Source: Collinsella sp. TM09-10AT (GTDB taxonomy: Bacteria > Actinomycetota > Coriobacteriia > Coriobacteriales > Coriobacteriaceae). From it: a stretch of DNA of 64,000 nucleotides. The stretch lies in the NCBI RefSeq assembly GCF_003436275.1, contig NZ_QSOP01000003.1, forward strand, positions 62,001-126,000. Reading direction: 5' to 3'. A program made the translations under genes and the position numbers. Below, piece by piece: positions 49,397 through 64,000 of the stretch. How positions within the stretch are numbered: position 1 is the first letter of the stretch; every line of letters starts with the position of its first letter. The notes beneath the pieces were generated by a model. The model did not search any database. It was not told the DNA's origin and saw nothing but the letters and a program-made list of their open reading frames with translations.

Positions 49397-50173
49397 ATGG
49401 ATGCCCAATTAACGATAGTCGACGTAACCGGATCGACCAACGATGACCTGCTCGAAGCAGGAAAACAGGGAGCGCCGCACGGCACAGGACTTGCCGCCCG
49501 GACTCAGACAGCAGGACGCGGCCGACGCGGCCACAAGTGGGATTCAACCGCCGGCAATCTGTTACTCTCGATTGTCCTACGTCCTCGTGTTGATCCCGCC
49601 AAGTACTCTGGCCTTGCCGCCGTCAGCGGCCTAGCGGTGCTCGAGGCGCTCGAAAAGCAGGGTCTTGCAAACGAGATTGGCCTCAAATGGCCCAACGACC
49701 TGGTCGCGCGAGGACGCAAGCTCGGCGGCATTCTGGTCGAAGCCGCACGCGATAACGAAGGCAACCCCTTTGCGGTCTGTGGCATCGGCGTCAACGTGAA
49801 CTATGTGCCCACGGAGGTGCCCGATGGCGGCCTGCCGGCAATCGGTCTCTCGGACCTTAACGAGAACGTTCCTGCTGTCGACATGCTCCTCGATGAGGTC
49901 TATCACGCAGTTATAGACGCTGTAGATGCCTGGGCAGAACGCCTCAACGCCATGGAAGAAAACACCGGATCGCTCGCGCCCGTCCACGGCGAATATGTCG
50001 CTCACCTCAATTGGGTTGGAAAGCACGTTATCGCCCGCTCCCCTGCCGGTGACGAGCAGGCGCGAGGCATCTTTAAAACCGTCGATACCTTTGGACGCGC
50101 GTGCATCGAAACAGAAGACGGCTTGCGATCCTTCCATTTTGAGGAGGCGTCGCTGCGCCCCTTGGGCGAATAG
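49397..50173 (+). CDS. birA: Biotin--[acetyl-CoA-carboxylase] ligase, short form
   Basis: The 258-residue protein has the ligase motifs STNDDL, GRGRRGHKW, KWPNDLVARGRKLGGILVE (in part) and the C-terminal SH3-like domain (about 205-258). It lacks the N-terminal HTH of bifunctional BirA, so it is monofunctional and not a repressor. It biotinylates AccB, encoded in the divergent operon. ATG 49397 has GGAGG 11 nt upstream, and the open frame before it looks non-coding. Confidence 0.92.
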   Translation: MDAQLTIVDVTGSTNDDLLEAGKQGAPHGTGLAARTQTAGRGRRGHKWDSTAGNLLLSIVLRPRVDPAKYSGLAAVSGLAVLEALEKQGLANEIGLKWPNDLVARGRKLGGILVEAARDNEGNPFAVCGIGVNVNYVPTEVPDGGLPAIGLSDLNENVPAVDMLLDEVYHAVIDAVDAWAERLNAMEENTGSLAPVHGEYVAHLNWVGKHVIARSPAGDEQARGIFKTVDTFGRACIETEDGLRSFHFEEASLRPLGE

Positions 50174-50235
50174 GGCGCCGCAGCCACCTACTCAGCAGCA
50201 TTACCAGGCGGTCAAAACCCATCATGCAAAACAAA

Positions 50236-50268
50236 AGAGCCCCGCTACCGTAATGGCAGCGGGGCTCT
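50236..50268. terminator. Bidirectional terminator
   Basis: AGAGCCCCGCT pairs with AGCGGGGCTCT, with A-rich sequence at the left. It lies between convergent birA (+) and rpsJ (-) and ends the str operon, where rplC would normally follow. Confidence 0.85.
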
Positions 50269-50289
50269 GTAAGCTATGAGCGATATCGC

Positions 50290-50598
50290 TTAGAGCTTGA
50301 TGTCGATGTCGACGCCAGCGGGGAGGTCGAGACGCATGAGCGAATCAACGGTGCCCGAGGTGGGGTCGAGGATGTCGATGAGGCGCTTGTGGGTGCGCAT
50401 CTCGAACTGCTCACGGGAGTCCTTGTTCACGTGCGGCGAGCGGATAACCGTGTACAGGTTGCGTTCGGTGGGCAGGGGGACAGGACCGGAAACGCGAGCA
50501 CCGGTCTTCTGAGCGGTCTCGACGATGAGCTTCGCGGACTGATCGACGACCTCGTGATCATAGCCCTTGAGGCGAATGCGGATCTTCTGGGTAGCCAA
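50290..50598 (-). CDS. rpsJ: 30S ribosomal protein S10
   Basis: The 102-residue protein is a full S10 ([46 protein letters not shown]). Besides its ribosomal role, S10 (NusE) takes part in antitermination. The start codon is TTG, with GGAGG 6 nt upstream. It is 60 bp after fusA, with no tuf gene between, and it is separated from rplC by about 25 kb. Confidence 0.96.
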   Translation of the reverse strand: MATQKIRIRLKGYDHEVVDQSAKLIVETAQKTGARVSGPVPLPTERNLYTVIRSPHVNKDSREQFEMRTHKRLIDILDPTSGTVDSLMRLDLPAGVDIDIKL

Positions 50599-50658
50599 CT
50601 TAAACCTCCAAAGAGTGCGAGAGATGTTCTCGCGGATTACGTAACAGGGAGCTCGAAC

Positions 50659-52758
50659 TTAGGCGTTCTTGCTCATGACCTCGTCCACGATGGACTTGGG
50701 CGCGGGCTCATAAGAGTCGAACTGCATCGTGTAGGATGCACGGCCCTGGGTCTGGGAGCGAAGGTCGGTAGCGTAACCGAACATCTCGCCCAGCGGCACC
50801 TTGGCACGGATGAGCTTGCTGTTCTTGCGATCCTCCATGCCCTCGATCTTGCCGCGGCGACCGGAGAGGTTGCCCATAACGTCGCCCATGTACTGCTCGG
50901 GGGTCTCGACCTCGACAGCCATGATCGGCTCGAGCAGCTGCGGATCGGACTTCTTGAGAGCGTCCTTGATAGCCATGGAACCGGCGATCTTGAAGGCGGC
51001 CTCGGAGGAGTCGACCTCGTGGTAAGAACCGTCGAACAGGGTGACCTTAACGTCGAGGACCGGGAAGCCGGCGATAACACCGGTGTTCAGGGCCTCCTGG
51101 ATGCCCTTGTCGATGGACGGGATGTACTCCTTGGGCACGACGCCGCCGACGATAGCGTTGACGAACTCGTAGCCGAAGCCCTCCTCCATCTTCTCGAGCT
51201 TGATGACGGCGTGGCCGTACTGACCGCGACCGCCGGACTGACGGACGAACTTGCCCTCAGCCTTCTCGACGTCGTGACCGGCGGTCTCGCGGTAGGCAAC
51301 CTGGGGCTTACCGACGTTAGCGTCAACCTTGAACTCGCGGAGCAGACGGTCGACGATGATCTCGAGGTGCAGCTCGCCCATGCCGGCGATGATGGTCTGG
51401 CCGGTCTCGTGGTTGGTGGACACCTGGAAGGTCGGGTCCTCCTCGGCGAGCTTGGTCAGAGCCAGGGACATCTTGTCCTGCTCGGCCTTGGTCTTGGGCT
51501 CGATGGCAACGTCGATAACGGGCTTAGCGAACTCGATCTTCTCGAGGACGATCTCCTTGCCCTCGGCGCACAGGGTGTCACCGGTGGTGGAGTTCTTGAA
51601 GCCGACGCAAGCGACGATGTCGCCGGCGGCAGCGTCGTCACGGTCGATACGCTCGGCGGCGTTCATCTCGAGGATGCGGCCGAGACGCTCGCGCTGACCG
51701 TTGGAAGCGTTGACCACGTAGGAGCCGGACTCGGCGCGGCCGGAGTAAACGCGGACGTAGGTGAGCTTACCGACGAACGGGTCGGTCATGATCTTGAAGA
51801 CCAGGCCGGAGAAAGGCTCGTCGAAGGAAGGATGACGCTGGATCTCCTCGCCGGTGTCCGGATCGGTACCGGTGACGGCCTCAACGTCGAGCGGGCTGGG
51901 CAGGTAGTCGACGACAGCGTCGAGCAGCTCCTGAACGCCCTTGTTCTTGTAGGCGGAGCCCACGAAGACGAGGTTGAGCTCGTTGGCCAGAACGCCCTTG
52001 CGCAGAGCAGCCTTGAGCTCCTCGACGGTGAAGTCCTCCTCCATGAGGATCTTCTCCATGAGCTCGTCGTCAAAGCTGGCAGCAGCGTCGAGGAGCTCCT
52101 CGCGCTTGGTGGCAGCGATGTCGGCAAACTCAGCCGGGATCTCGTCCATCGGCTCGGGGTAGGTCATGCCCTTCTCGTCGGCCTTGAAGTCCCATGCAGT
52201 CATGGTAACGAGGTCGATGACGCCCCAGAAGTTGTCCTCGGCGCCCATCGGGACCTGAGCGGCCACGGCGTTGGCGTCGAGACGATCCTTCATGGTCTCG
52301 ATAGCGTTGAAGAAGTCAGCGCCCACGCGGTCATACTTGTTGATGAAGGCGATGCGGGGGACGTTGAAGGTAGAAGCCTGACGCCAAACGGTCTCAGACT
52401 GGGGCTGAACGCCGGCAACGGCGTCGAAGACGGCGACAGCGCCATCGAGGACGCGCAGGCAGCGCTCGACCTCGGCGGTGAAGTCAACGTGGCCCGGGGT
52501 GTCGATGATCTGGATGCGGTAGTCCTTACCGTCCTTGTTCCAGAAGCACGTGGTAGCAGCGGAGGTAATGGTTACGCCGCGCTCCTGCTCCTGAACCATC
52601 CAGTCCATGGTGGCAGCGCCCTCATGGACCTCACCGATCTTGTGGGTCTTACCGGTGTAGTAAAGAATACGCTCGGTCGTGGTGGTCTTACCGGCATCGA
52701 TGTGGGCCATGATGCCGATGTTACGGGTATCGGAAAGCTTGTACTTAGGCTTAGCCAT
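50659..52758 (-). CDS. fusA: Translation elongation factor G
   Basis: The 699-residue GTPase has the P-loop [15 protein letters not shown], switch and G motifs DTPGHVDF and NKYDRVGAD, and the full set of domains II-V, ending normally. It drives ribosomal translocation. ATG 52758. It is in the usual place after rpsG. Confidence 0.97.
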   Translation of the reverse strand: MAKPKYKLSDTRNIGIMAHIDAGKTTTTERILYYTGKTHKIGEVHEGAATMDWMVQEQERGVTITSAATTCFWNKDGKDYRIQIIDTPGHVDFTAEVERCLRVLDGAVAVFDAVAGVQPQSETVWRQASTFNVPRIAFINKYDRVGADFFNAIETMKDRLDANAVAAQVPMGAEDNFWGVIDLVTMTAWDFKADEKGMTYPEPMDEIPAEFADIAATKREELLDAAASFDDELMEKILMEEDFTVEELKAALRKGVLANELNLVFVGSAYKNKGVQELLDAVVDYLPSPLDVEAVTGTDPDTGEEIQRHPSFDEPFSGLVFKIMTDPFVGKLTYVRVYSGRAESGSYVVNASNGQRERLGRILEMNAAERIDRDDAAAGDIVACVGFKNSTTGDTLCAEGKEIVLEKIEFAKPVIDVAIEPKTKAEQDKMSLALTKLAEEDPTFQVSTNHETGQTIIAGMGELHLEIIVDRLLREFKVDANVGKPQVAYRETAGHDVEKAEGKFVRQSGGRGQYGHAVIKLEKMEEGFGYEFVNAIVGGVVPKEYIPSIDKGIQEALNTGVIAGFPVLDVKVTLFDGSYHEVDSSEAAFKIAGSMAIKDALKKSDPQLLEPIMAVEVETPEQYMGDVMGNLSGRRGKIEGMEDRKNSKLIRAKVPLGEMFGYATDLRSQTQGRASYTMQFDSYEPAPKSIVDEVMSKNA

Positions 52759-52777
52759 GTTAGTTCCTTACCTTAAC

Positions 52778-53251
52778 TTACCAACGATAGTGAGAGAACG
52801 CGCGGTTGGCCTCGGCCATCTTGAAGACGTCCTCACGCTTCTTGACGGAAGCGCCAAGACCGTTGGAGGCGTCGAGGATCTCGTTAGCGAGACGCTCGGC
52901 CATGGTCTTCTCCTTGCGAGCGCGGGAGAAGTTGACGATCCAGCGGATGCCCAGAGCGGTGGAACGACGGGAGTTGACCTCCATCGGGACCTGATAGGTA
53001 GCGCCACCGACACGCTTGGGCTTAACCTCGAGCGTGGGCTTGACGTTGTCCATAGCCTTCTTGAAGGTAGCGAGAGCGTCGCCACCCTCGGACTTCTCGG
53101 CAACGATCTCGAAAGCGGTGTAAACGATGCGCTCAGCGGTGGCCTTCTTGCCGTCAAGAAGGACCTTGTTGATGAGCTGAGTCACCAGGCGGTTGTTGTA
53201 AACGGCGTCAGGCTGAACCTCACGACGATTAGCTGCTGCACGACGCGGCAT
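52778..53251 (-). CDS. rpsG: 30S ribosomal protein S7
   Basis: The 157-residue protein matches S7 ([53 protein letters not shown]). It organises the 30S head and, in E. coli, regulates the str operon. It is slightly longer at the N-terminus than the usual RR start but in the normal range. Confidence 0.97.
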   Translation of the reverse strand: MPRRAAANRREVQPDAVYNNRLVTQLINKVLLDGKKATAERIVYTAFEIVAEKSEGGDALATFKKAMDNVKPTLEVKPKRVGGATYQVPMEVNSRRSTALGIRWIVNFSRARKEKTMAERLANEILDASNGLGASVKKREDVFKMAEANRAFSHYRW

Positions 53252-53324
53252 GTGAAATCTCCTTAAGTGTCTACCGTGCGGCGCTTAGGCGGCGCACGAC
53301 GAAAGTATCAAAACGTTATCTGGC

Positions 53325-53702
53325 TTATTTAGCCTTGGGGCGCTTAGCACCGTACTTGGAACGGGCCTGCATACGGTTCTGGACCGGAGCAGCGTCGTAG
53401 GCGCCACGGATGACGTGATAACGGACACCAGGGAGGTCACGGACACGACCGCCGCGGACGAGCACGATGGAGTGCTCCTGCAGGTTGTGGCCCTCACCCG
53501 GGATGTAAGCAGTAACTTCGATGCCGTTGACAAGGCGAACACGGGCAACCTTACGAAGAGCCGAGTTCGGCTTCTTGGGGCTCGTGGTGAAGACGCGGGT
53601 GCACACGCCGCGCTTCTGGGAGTTGTGCTGCAGAGCAGCGTTCTTGGACTTCTTGGGCACGGAACGACGGCCCTGGCGAACCAGCTGGTTAATAGTAGGC
53701 AA
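53325..53702 (-). CDS. rpsL: 30S ribosomal protein S12
   Basis: The 125-residue protein is a typical S12. [15 protein letters not shown] contains the unmutated Lys residues linked to streptomycin sensitivity, and [11 protein letters not shown] is intact. The start codon is TTG at 53702, with AAGGAG 6 nt upstream. It opens the str operon behind a strong sigma-70 promoter. Confidence 0.97.
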   Translation of the reverse strand: MPTINQLVRQGRRSVPKKSKNAALQHNSQKRGVCTRVFTTSPKKPNSALRKVARVRLVNGIEVTAYIPGEGHNLQEHSIVLVRGGRVRDLPGVRYHVIRGAYDAAPVQNRMQARSKYGAKRPKAK

Positions 53703-53795
53703 AGCGTACTCCTTCTCGAATGATTCCAGCTTTCTGTAAAGTGCAACGGCTTGAATCGAGGGGTCAGCATCCCCCTACGAAACACGCAGTTCGAT

Positions 53796-53848
53796 AGGAT
53801 ACGTGGCGTTAGCTGTGCCGTCAACAGACCACGCCGCCGGGCGTATCC
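53796..53848 (-). promoter_or_regulatory. rpsL promoter with upstream ribosomal motif
   Basis: On the minus strand TTGACG (53824-53819) and TATCCT (53801-53796) are separated by exactly 17 bp, a near-consensus sigma-70 promoter. Immediately upstream, 53831-53848 (GGATACGCCC... on the minus strand) matches the core of the motif repeated before rplC and rplB. Confidence 0.75.
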
Positions 53849-53910
53849 TAAAATAGGCACATTTCCGCAAAGCCTACACAAAAGGAATCCCCTCCTGTGC
53901 ACGGGGGCGG

Positions 53911-54045
53911 ATTCCCGGACCGGGCGGCGCGGGGGTTAAGTTTGCTGCTCTACAGTCCTGGCTCGCACGGAGGCCACATTAAGTGGCCTCCGGCTCGTGC
54001 GGAACTCGCGACAAACTTAACCCCCGCGCCGCCCGGGCCGGGAAT
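53911..54045. repeat. MITE-like 135-bp element with 34-bp terminal inverted repeats
   Basis: Positions 53911-53944 and 54012-54045 are inverted repeats matching at 33 of 34 bp (ending in ATTCCCGG / CCGGGAAT). The 67-bp middle holds its own hairpin, GGAGGCCAC/GTGGCCTCC. There is no coding capacity. Size and structure fit a miniature inverted-repeat element, but I see no clear target duplication. Confidence 0.7.
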
Positions 54046-54070
54046 CCGACGCGCTCGTCGGGGCAACGTT

Positions 54071-54105
54071 ACCTGCCAAAAAGGGACAGGTTTGTTTTGG
54101 CAGGT
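54071..54105. repeat. GGGAC-core palindrome, best copy
   Basis: ACCTGCCAAAA (54071-54081) pairs perfectly with TTTTGGCAGGT (54095-54105) around AGGGACAGGTTTG. The 31-bp core matches 55794-55824 (opposite strand) at about 26 positions, which shows that the palindromes form a sequence family and are not chance hairpins. Confidence 0.75.
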
Positions 54106-54115
54106 TTTATCTGGG

Positions 54116-54148
54116 AAAAGGCCGCTTCCCCTAGTGGGAAGCGGCCTC
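54116..54148 (-). terminator. Terminator after putative anti-sigma gene
   Basis: On the minus strand AGGCCGCTTCCC pairs with GGGAAGCGGCCT and is followed by TTTTCCC. It ends the sigma/anti-sigma transcript. Confidence 0.85.
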
Positions 54149-54153
54149 AAGCC

Positions 54154-55230
54154 TTACGAGTAGACGATGGTAAAGGGTTCTTCCGTTTGAGTCTCCCCTG
54201 TTGATGTGCACCTCGTTCCCTCAAGGGTTACCGATACAACCTGATCGACATTGATGAGCCTTGTCGGAACCCAGATGTTCTCTCCGCTATTGCGTCCCAT
54301 CGAAACATAGAAGTTGTACGCCCCTGCGTCGTCATCTTCGATAATCTGCTCCGATCCATCCTTGTAGCTGACGGTCAGTTTATGATCAACTGCTTCATAG
54401 CCCAGATCATCGATGTGCGTCTGGATGGAAAACGGGCTGATCTCGAGAGGCGAGTCGTCGGAGCGGAGCTCCTTTGTATCGACGTGCGCTCCGACGTTAA
54501 ACTCTGGCGTCGATACCTCGATCACCTTCGCATCCTCACCTTTGCCCTCCGTCCAACTGATATTCCAGGTGACCGCATGTCGTAAATCTCGATCGCGATT
54601 CCAAGATGCAAAGTACATCGTGCCGTTAATGACCGTGTCGCTTGATGTGTCTTTATCAATGGTGCAGCGTGTATCAGCCCATTCCTCGCCGAAGTTCATG
54701 CTGGGTGTACTGACGCCCCCTTCTTCTTCACCATAGAGAACAAGTTCGCCAAGCTCTGCCGCCGGCTTGTAGTAGCTAACGCCATTCGGATTGGACAATG
54801 TAAACGTCACAGCACCGCAACCGTTCTCGTCGATTGCCATCTCATGAATGTCGAGCGTATAGCCGTTGCCCTCGACGGACAGATTGACCTTCTGGACTGC
54901 ACCCTCCAGGCTTTGGGGCGCGATACCATCACCAAACTCTCTGGTGTAGGTATATTTCGTCCCCGACGAGCCGCCATTTGTCCAGGTAACGGACTCTCCG
55001 TTGCCATGGTTTCCCCAGGCAGAGGCAAAATAACTGGAATTGACAACAGCGTAGGCGACCCCTCCGGTCGCCAGCACTCCGGCAAGACATCCGATTACGG
55101 CAACATACAGAGGCTTCGCGTGACCCTTTCGGCGAAGCGGCTCGCCAGCAGCGGCATAAAGAACACGGTCAGCAAGATCGCTATCGGCTTGGACGGACTC
55201 GAAGGCCTGCTTGATCTGGTTGGATTTCAC
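54154..55230 (-). CDS. Membrane-anchored putative anti-sigma factor
   Basis: The 358-residue protein has a short cytosolic N-terminal part (1-40), one membrane helix (about 41-63, LYVAVIGCLAGVLATGG) and a large outer domain rich in beta-strand and aromatic residues, similar in layout to DUF4179-type proteins. It starts with GTG 55230, inside the last 50 bp of the ECF sigma gene. That coupling, with the topology, makes an anti-sigma function likely. The outer domain probably senses an envelope signal of unknown type. Confidence 0.7.
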   Translation of the reverse strand: MKSNQIKQAFESVQADSDLADRVLYAAAGEPLRRKGHAKPLYVAVIGCLAGVLATGGVAYAVVNSSYFASAWGNHGNGESVTWTNGGSSGTKYTYTREFGDGIAPQSLEGAVQKVNLSVEGNGYTLDIHEMAIDENGCGAVTFTLSNPNGVSYYKPAAELGELVLYGEEEGGVSTPSMNFGEEWADTRCTIDKDTSSDTVINGTMYFASWNRDRDLRHAVTWNISWTEGKGEDAKVIEVSTPEFNVGAHVDTKELRSDDSPLEISPFSIQTHIDDLGYEAVDHKLTVSYKDGSEQIIEDDDAGAYNFYVSMGRNSGENIWVPTRLINVDQVVSVTLEGTRCTSTGETQTEEPFTIVYS

Positions 55231-55699
55231 GGTCGCCCTCCTCTAGGATGAACTTGAGCTTCGATCTGCCGCGAGCTAAACGCGTTCGAACGGTCGCGGC
55301 TGGCACATGCAGTAACTCGGCAATTTCTGAAGTCGAGAAGCCCAGATAGTAATAGAGCACGATGGAGATACGGAATCGTTCCGGAAGCCGCATGACGTCT
55401 AATAGGACGGCCTTGGTCTCGTCCTGCGCCGTCAAGAGCGAATCGGTCAGACTTTCAATATCCTCCACGCGCCTCCACGGCTTTCGAAAGAGAGATTTGC
55501 ATTCATTGATCGTGACCCGGATGAGCCATCGACGAAGATGCTCCCAGCTTTCAAAATGCGTATCGCTTTTGAGTAACTTTAGAAAGACGTCTTGAGCGAC
55601 ATCGTCGGCGTCAGCGCGATCACGCAGATACGTCAAGGCGATTCGGAACACGACATCTCGGTGATCCTCGACCGCCTGTCTAAAAGCTTGTTCTTCCAT
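55181..55699 (-). CDS. ECF-type RNA polymerase sigma factor
   Basis: The 172-residue protein has sigma region 2 (IALTYLRDRADADDVAQDVFLKLL) and region 4 (LPERFRISIVLYYYLGFSTSEIAELL, VPAATVRTRLARGRSKL), both shown in part and both typical of ECF factors; region 3 is absent. ATG 55699 follows GGGAGG. A promoter-like pair TGAAAC (55776-55771) and CGTATC (55753-55748) with 17-bp spacing lies upstream and has ECF form, so it may activate its own gene. The gene overlaps the anti-sigma gene. Confidence 0.9.
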   Translation of the reverse strand: MEEQAFRQAVEDHRDVVFRIALTYLRDRADADDVAQDVFLKLLKSDTHFESWEHLRRWLIRVTINECKSLFRKPWRRVEDIESLTDSLLTAQDETKAVLLDVMRLPERFRISIVLYYYLGFSTSEIAELLHVPAATVRTRLARGRSKLKFILEEGDREIQPDQAGLRVRPSR

Positions 55700-55747
55700 A
55701 ATCACCTCCCGGTGACACTGATGGTTCTTGATGGGGCCCTCACCATA

Positions 55748-55776
55748 GATACGCTTTGACCAAACGGAATGTTTCA
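55748..55776 (-). promoter_or_regulatory. Candidate ECF autoregulatory promoter
   Basis: TGAAAC and CGTATC on the minus strand, 17 bp apart, have the AAC and CGT cores of ECF promoters and lie 49 bp upstream of the sigma gene start. Confidence 0.5.
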
Positions 55777-55793
55777 AATTCAAGCAGGAAAAA

Positions 55794-55824
55794 CTACCAA
55801 AATAAACCTGTCCTTTTTTGCAAG
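55794..55824. repeat. GGGAC-type palindrome, degenerate copy
   Basis: On the minus strand this reads GCAAAAAAGGACAGGTTT followed by ATTTTGGTAG. It matches the palindrome at 54071-54105 at about 26 of 31 core positions, with weaker pairing of the arms. Confidence 0.6.
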
Positions 55825-55863
55825 TGATCAACGGAACGCAACAAGTTGAGCATACGCAAGCGA

Positions 55864-55963
55864 GCGGCCCCCAGAGCGTACAAGGTGGCATGAAAAAGGC
55901 AGGGCATTGACCTTTTGGTCATGCCCTGCCTTTTGAATGACAGATTGTAGCTCTGGGGGCCGC
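55864..55963 (-). terminator. rpoC terminator nested in an outer inverted repeat
   Basis: The inner stem 55894-55912/55917-55934 (AAAAGGCAGGGCAT with ATGCCCTGCCTTTT, loop AAAA) with a T-run is a strong terminator. Around it GCGGCCCCCAGAGC (55864-55877) and GCTCTGGGGGCCGC (55950-55963) are perfect 14-bp inverted repeats, giving a two-level structure. Confidence 0.85.
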
Positions 55964-56007
55964 GCAGCGACGGAGGTCGCCGCCGTTCGTTAGAACGGCG
56001 GAACTAA

Positions 56008-60483
<4,476 letters not shown>

Positions 60484-60489
60484 AGTCAA

Positions 60490-63981
<3,492 letters not shown>

Positions 63982-64000
63982 CAGGTTTTTCCTCCTTCAC

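Noticed and set aside
50389..52776. 795-codon plus-strand frame opposite fusA
   Set aside because: It is antisense to EF-G and is Leu/Gly/Asp-rich, as expected for a shadow frame.

Overview
The window looks like a piece of a Coriobacteriia (Collinsella-like) gut anaerobe chromosome. This rests on high G+C throughout, an accDA fusion inside a type II fatty-acid operon laid out as in low-GC Gram-positives, several mannose-family PTS loci, and anaerobic (Cys-type) sulfatases with their radical-SAM maturase. No marker gene was searched, so the genus is an inference. Almost all large genes lie on the minus strand.

Layout. (1) 0-3.1 kb: purine salvage. A partial SsnA-type aminohydrolase and an NCS2 nucleobase permease diverge from a YheO/DauR-type regulator. 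(2) 3.2-10.1 kb: ridA, a U32 peptidase-family protein, an RluA-type pseudouridine synthase, a DeoR regulator with a Gfo/Idh/MocA oxidoreductase, then a decayed IS200 end joined to a DegV-like fragment. (3) 10.2-17.7 kb: a sugar locus read leftward, with a LevR/ManR-type regulator, PTS IIB-IIC-IID-IIA, a DUF2961 (GH172) glycosidase and a ROK sugar kinase. (4) 17.9-18.7 kb: a truncated mtnN and a deleted IS3 transposase. (5) 19.5-25.3 kb: the S10 operon from rplC to rplX, without rpsJ at its head and without rplE onward after rplX. (6) 25.6-37.4 kb: an island with TauE/SafE exporters, two cytosolic sulfatases, their maturase, a second mannose-family PTS, DeoR regulators and several broken genes. 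It is flanked by direct repeats that include the 3' end of a histidine-phosphatase gene. (7) 37.5-40.0 kb: a CDF cation transporter and an orphan glucose-type EIIC. (8) 40.0-49.3 kb: the complete fabH-acpP-fabK-fabD-fabG-fabF-accB-fabZ-accC-accDA operon, diverging from birA. (9) 50.3-53.7 kb: the str operon rpsL-rpsG-fusA-rpsJ. (10) 54-56 kb: a membrane-anchored putative anti-sigma protein and its ECF sigma factor. (11) 56-64 kb: rpoB-rpoC.

Read from right to left, rpoB, rpoC, rpsL, rpsG, fusA, rpsJ, rplC...rplX keep the ancestral order and strand. The superoperon is interrupted by the ECF pair, by about 25 kb of metabolic genes between rpsJ and rplC, and again after rplX.

The strongest unusual signals are: an alpha-CTD/HhH-like domain at the C-terminus of RpoC; a 26-bp motif repeated upstream of rplC and rplB and partly upstream of rpsL; paired palindromic operators in front of the fatty-acid operon; a dispersed family of short palindromes with a GGGAC core; three tandem TGTAACAG palindromes; a 135-bp MITE-like inverted repeat; and the GH172/PTS/LevR locus, whose LevR-like regulator seems to lack the GAFTGA sigma-54 contact motif.
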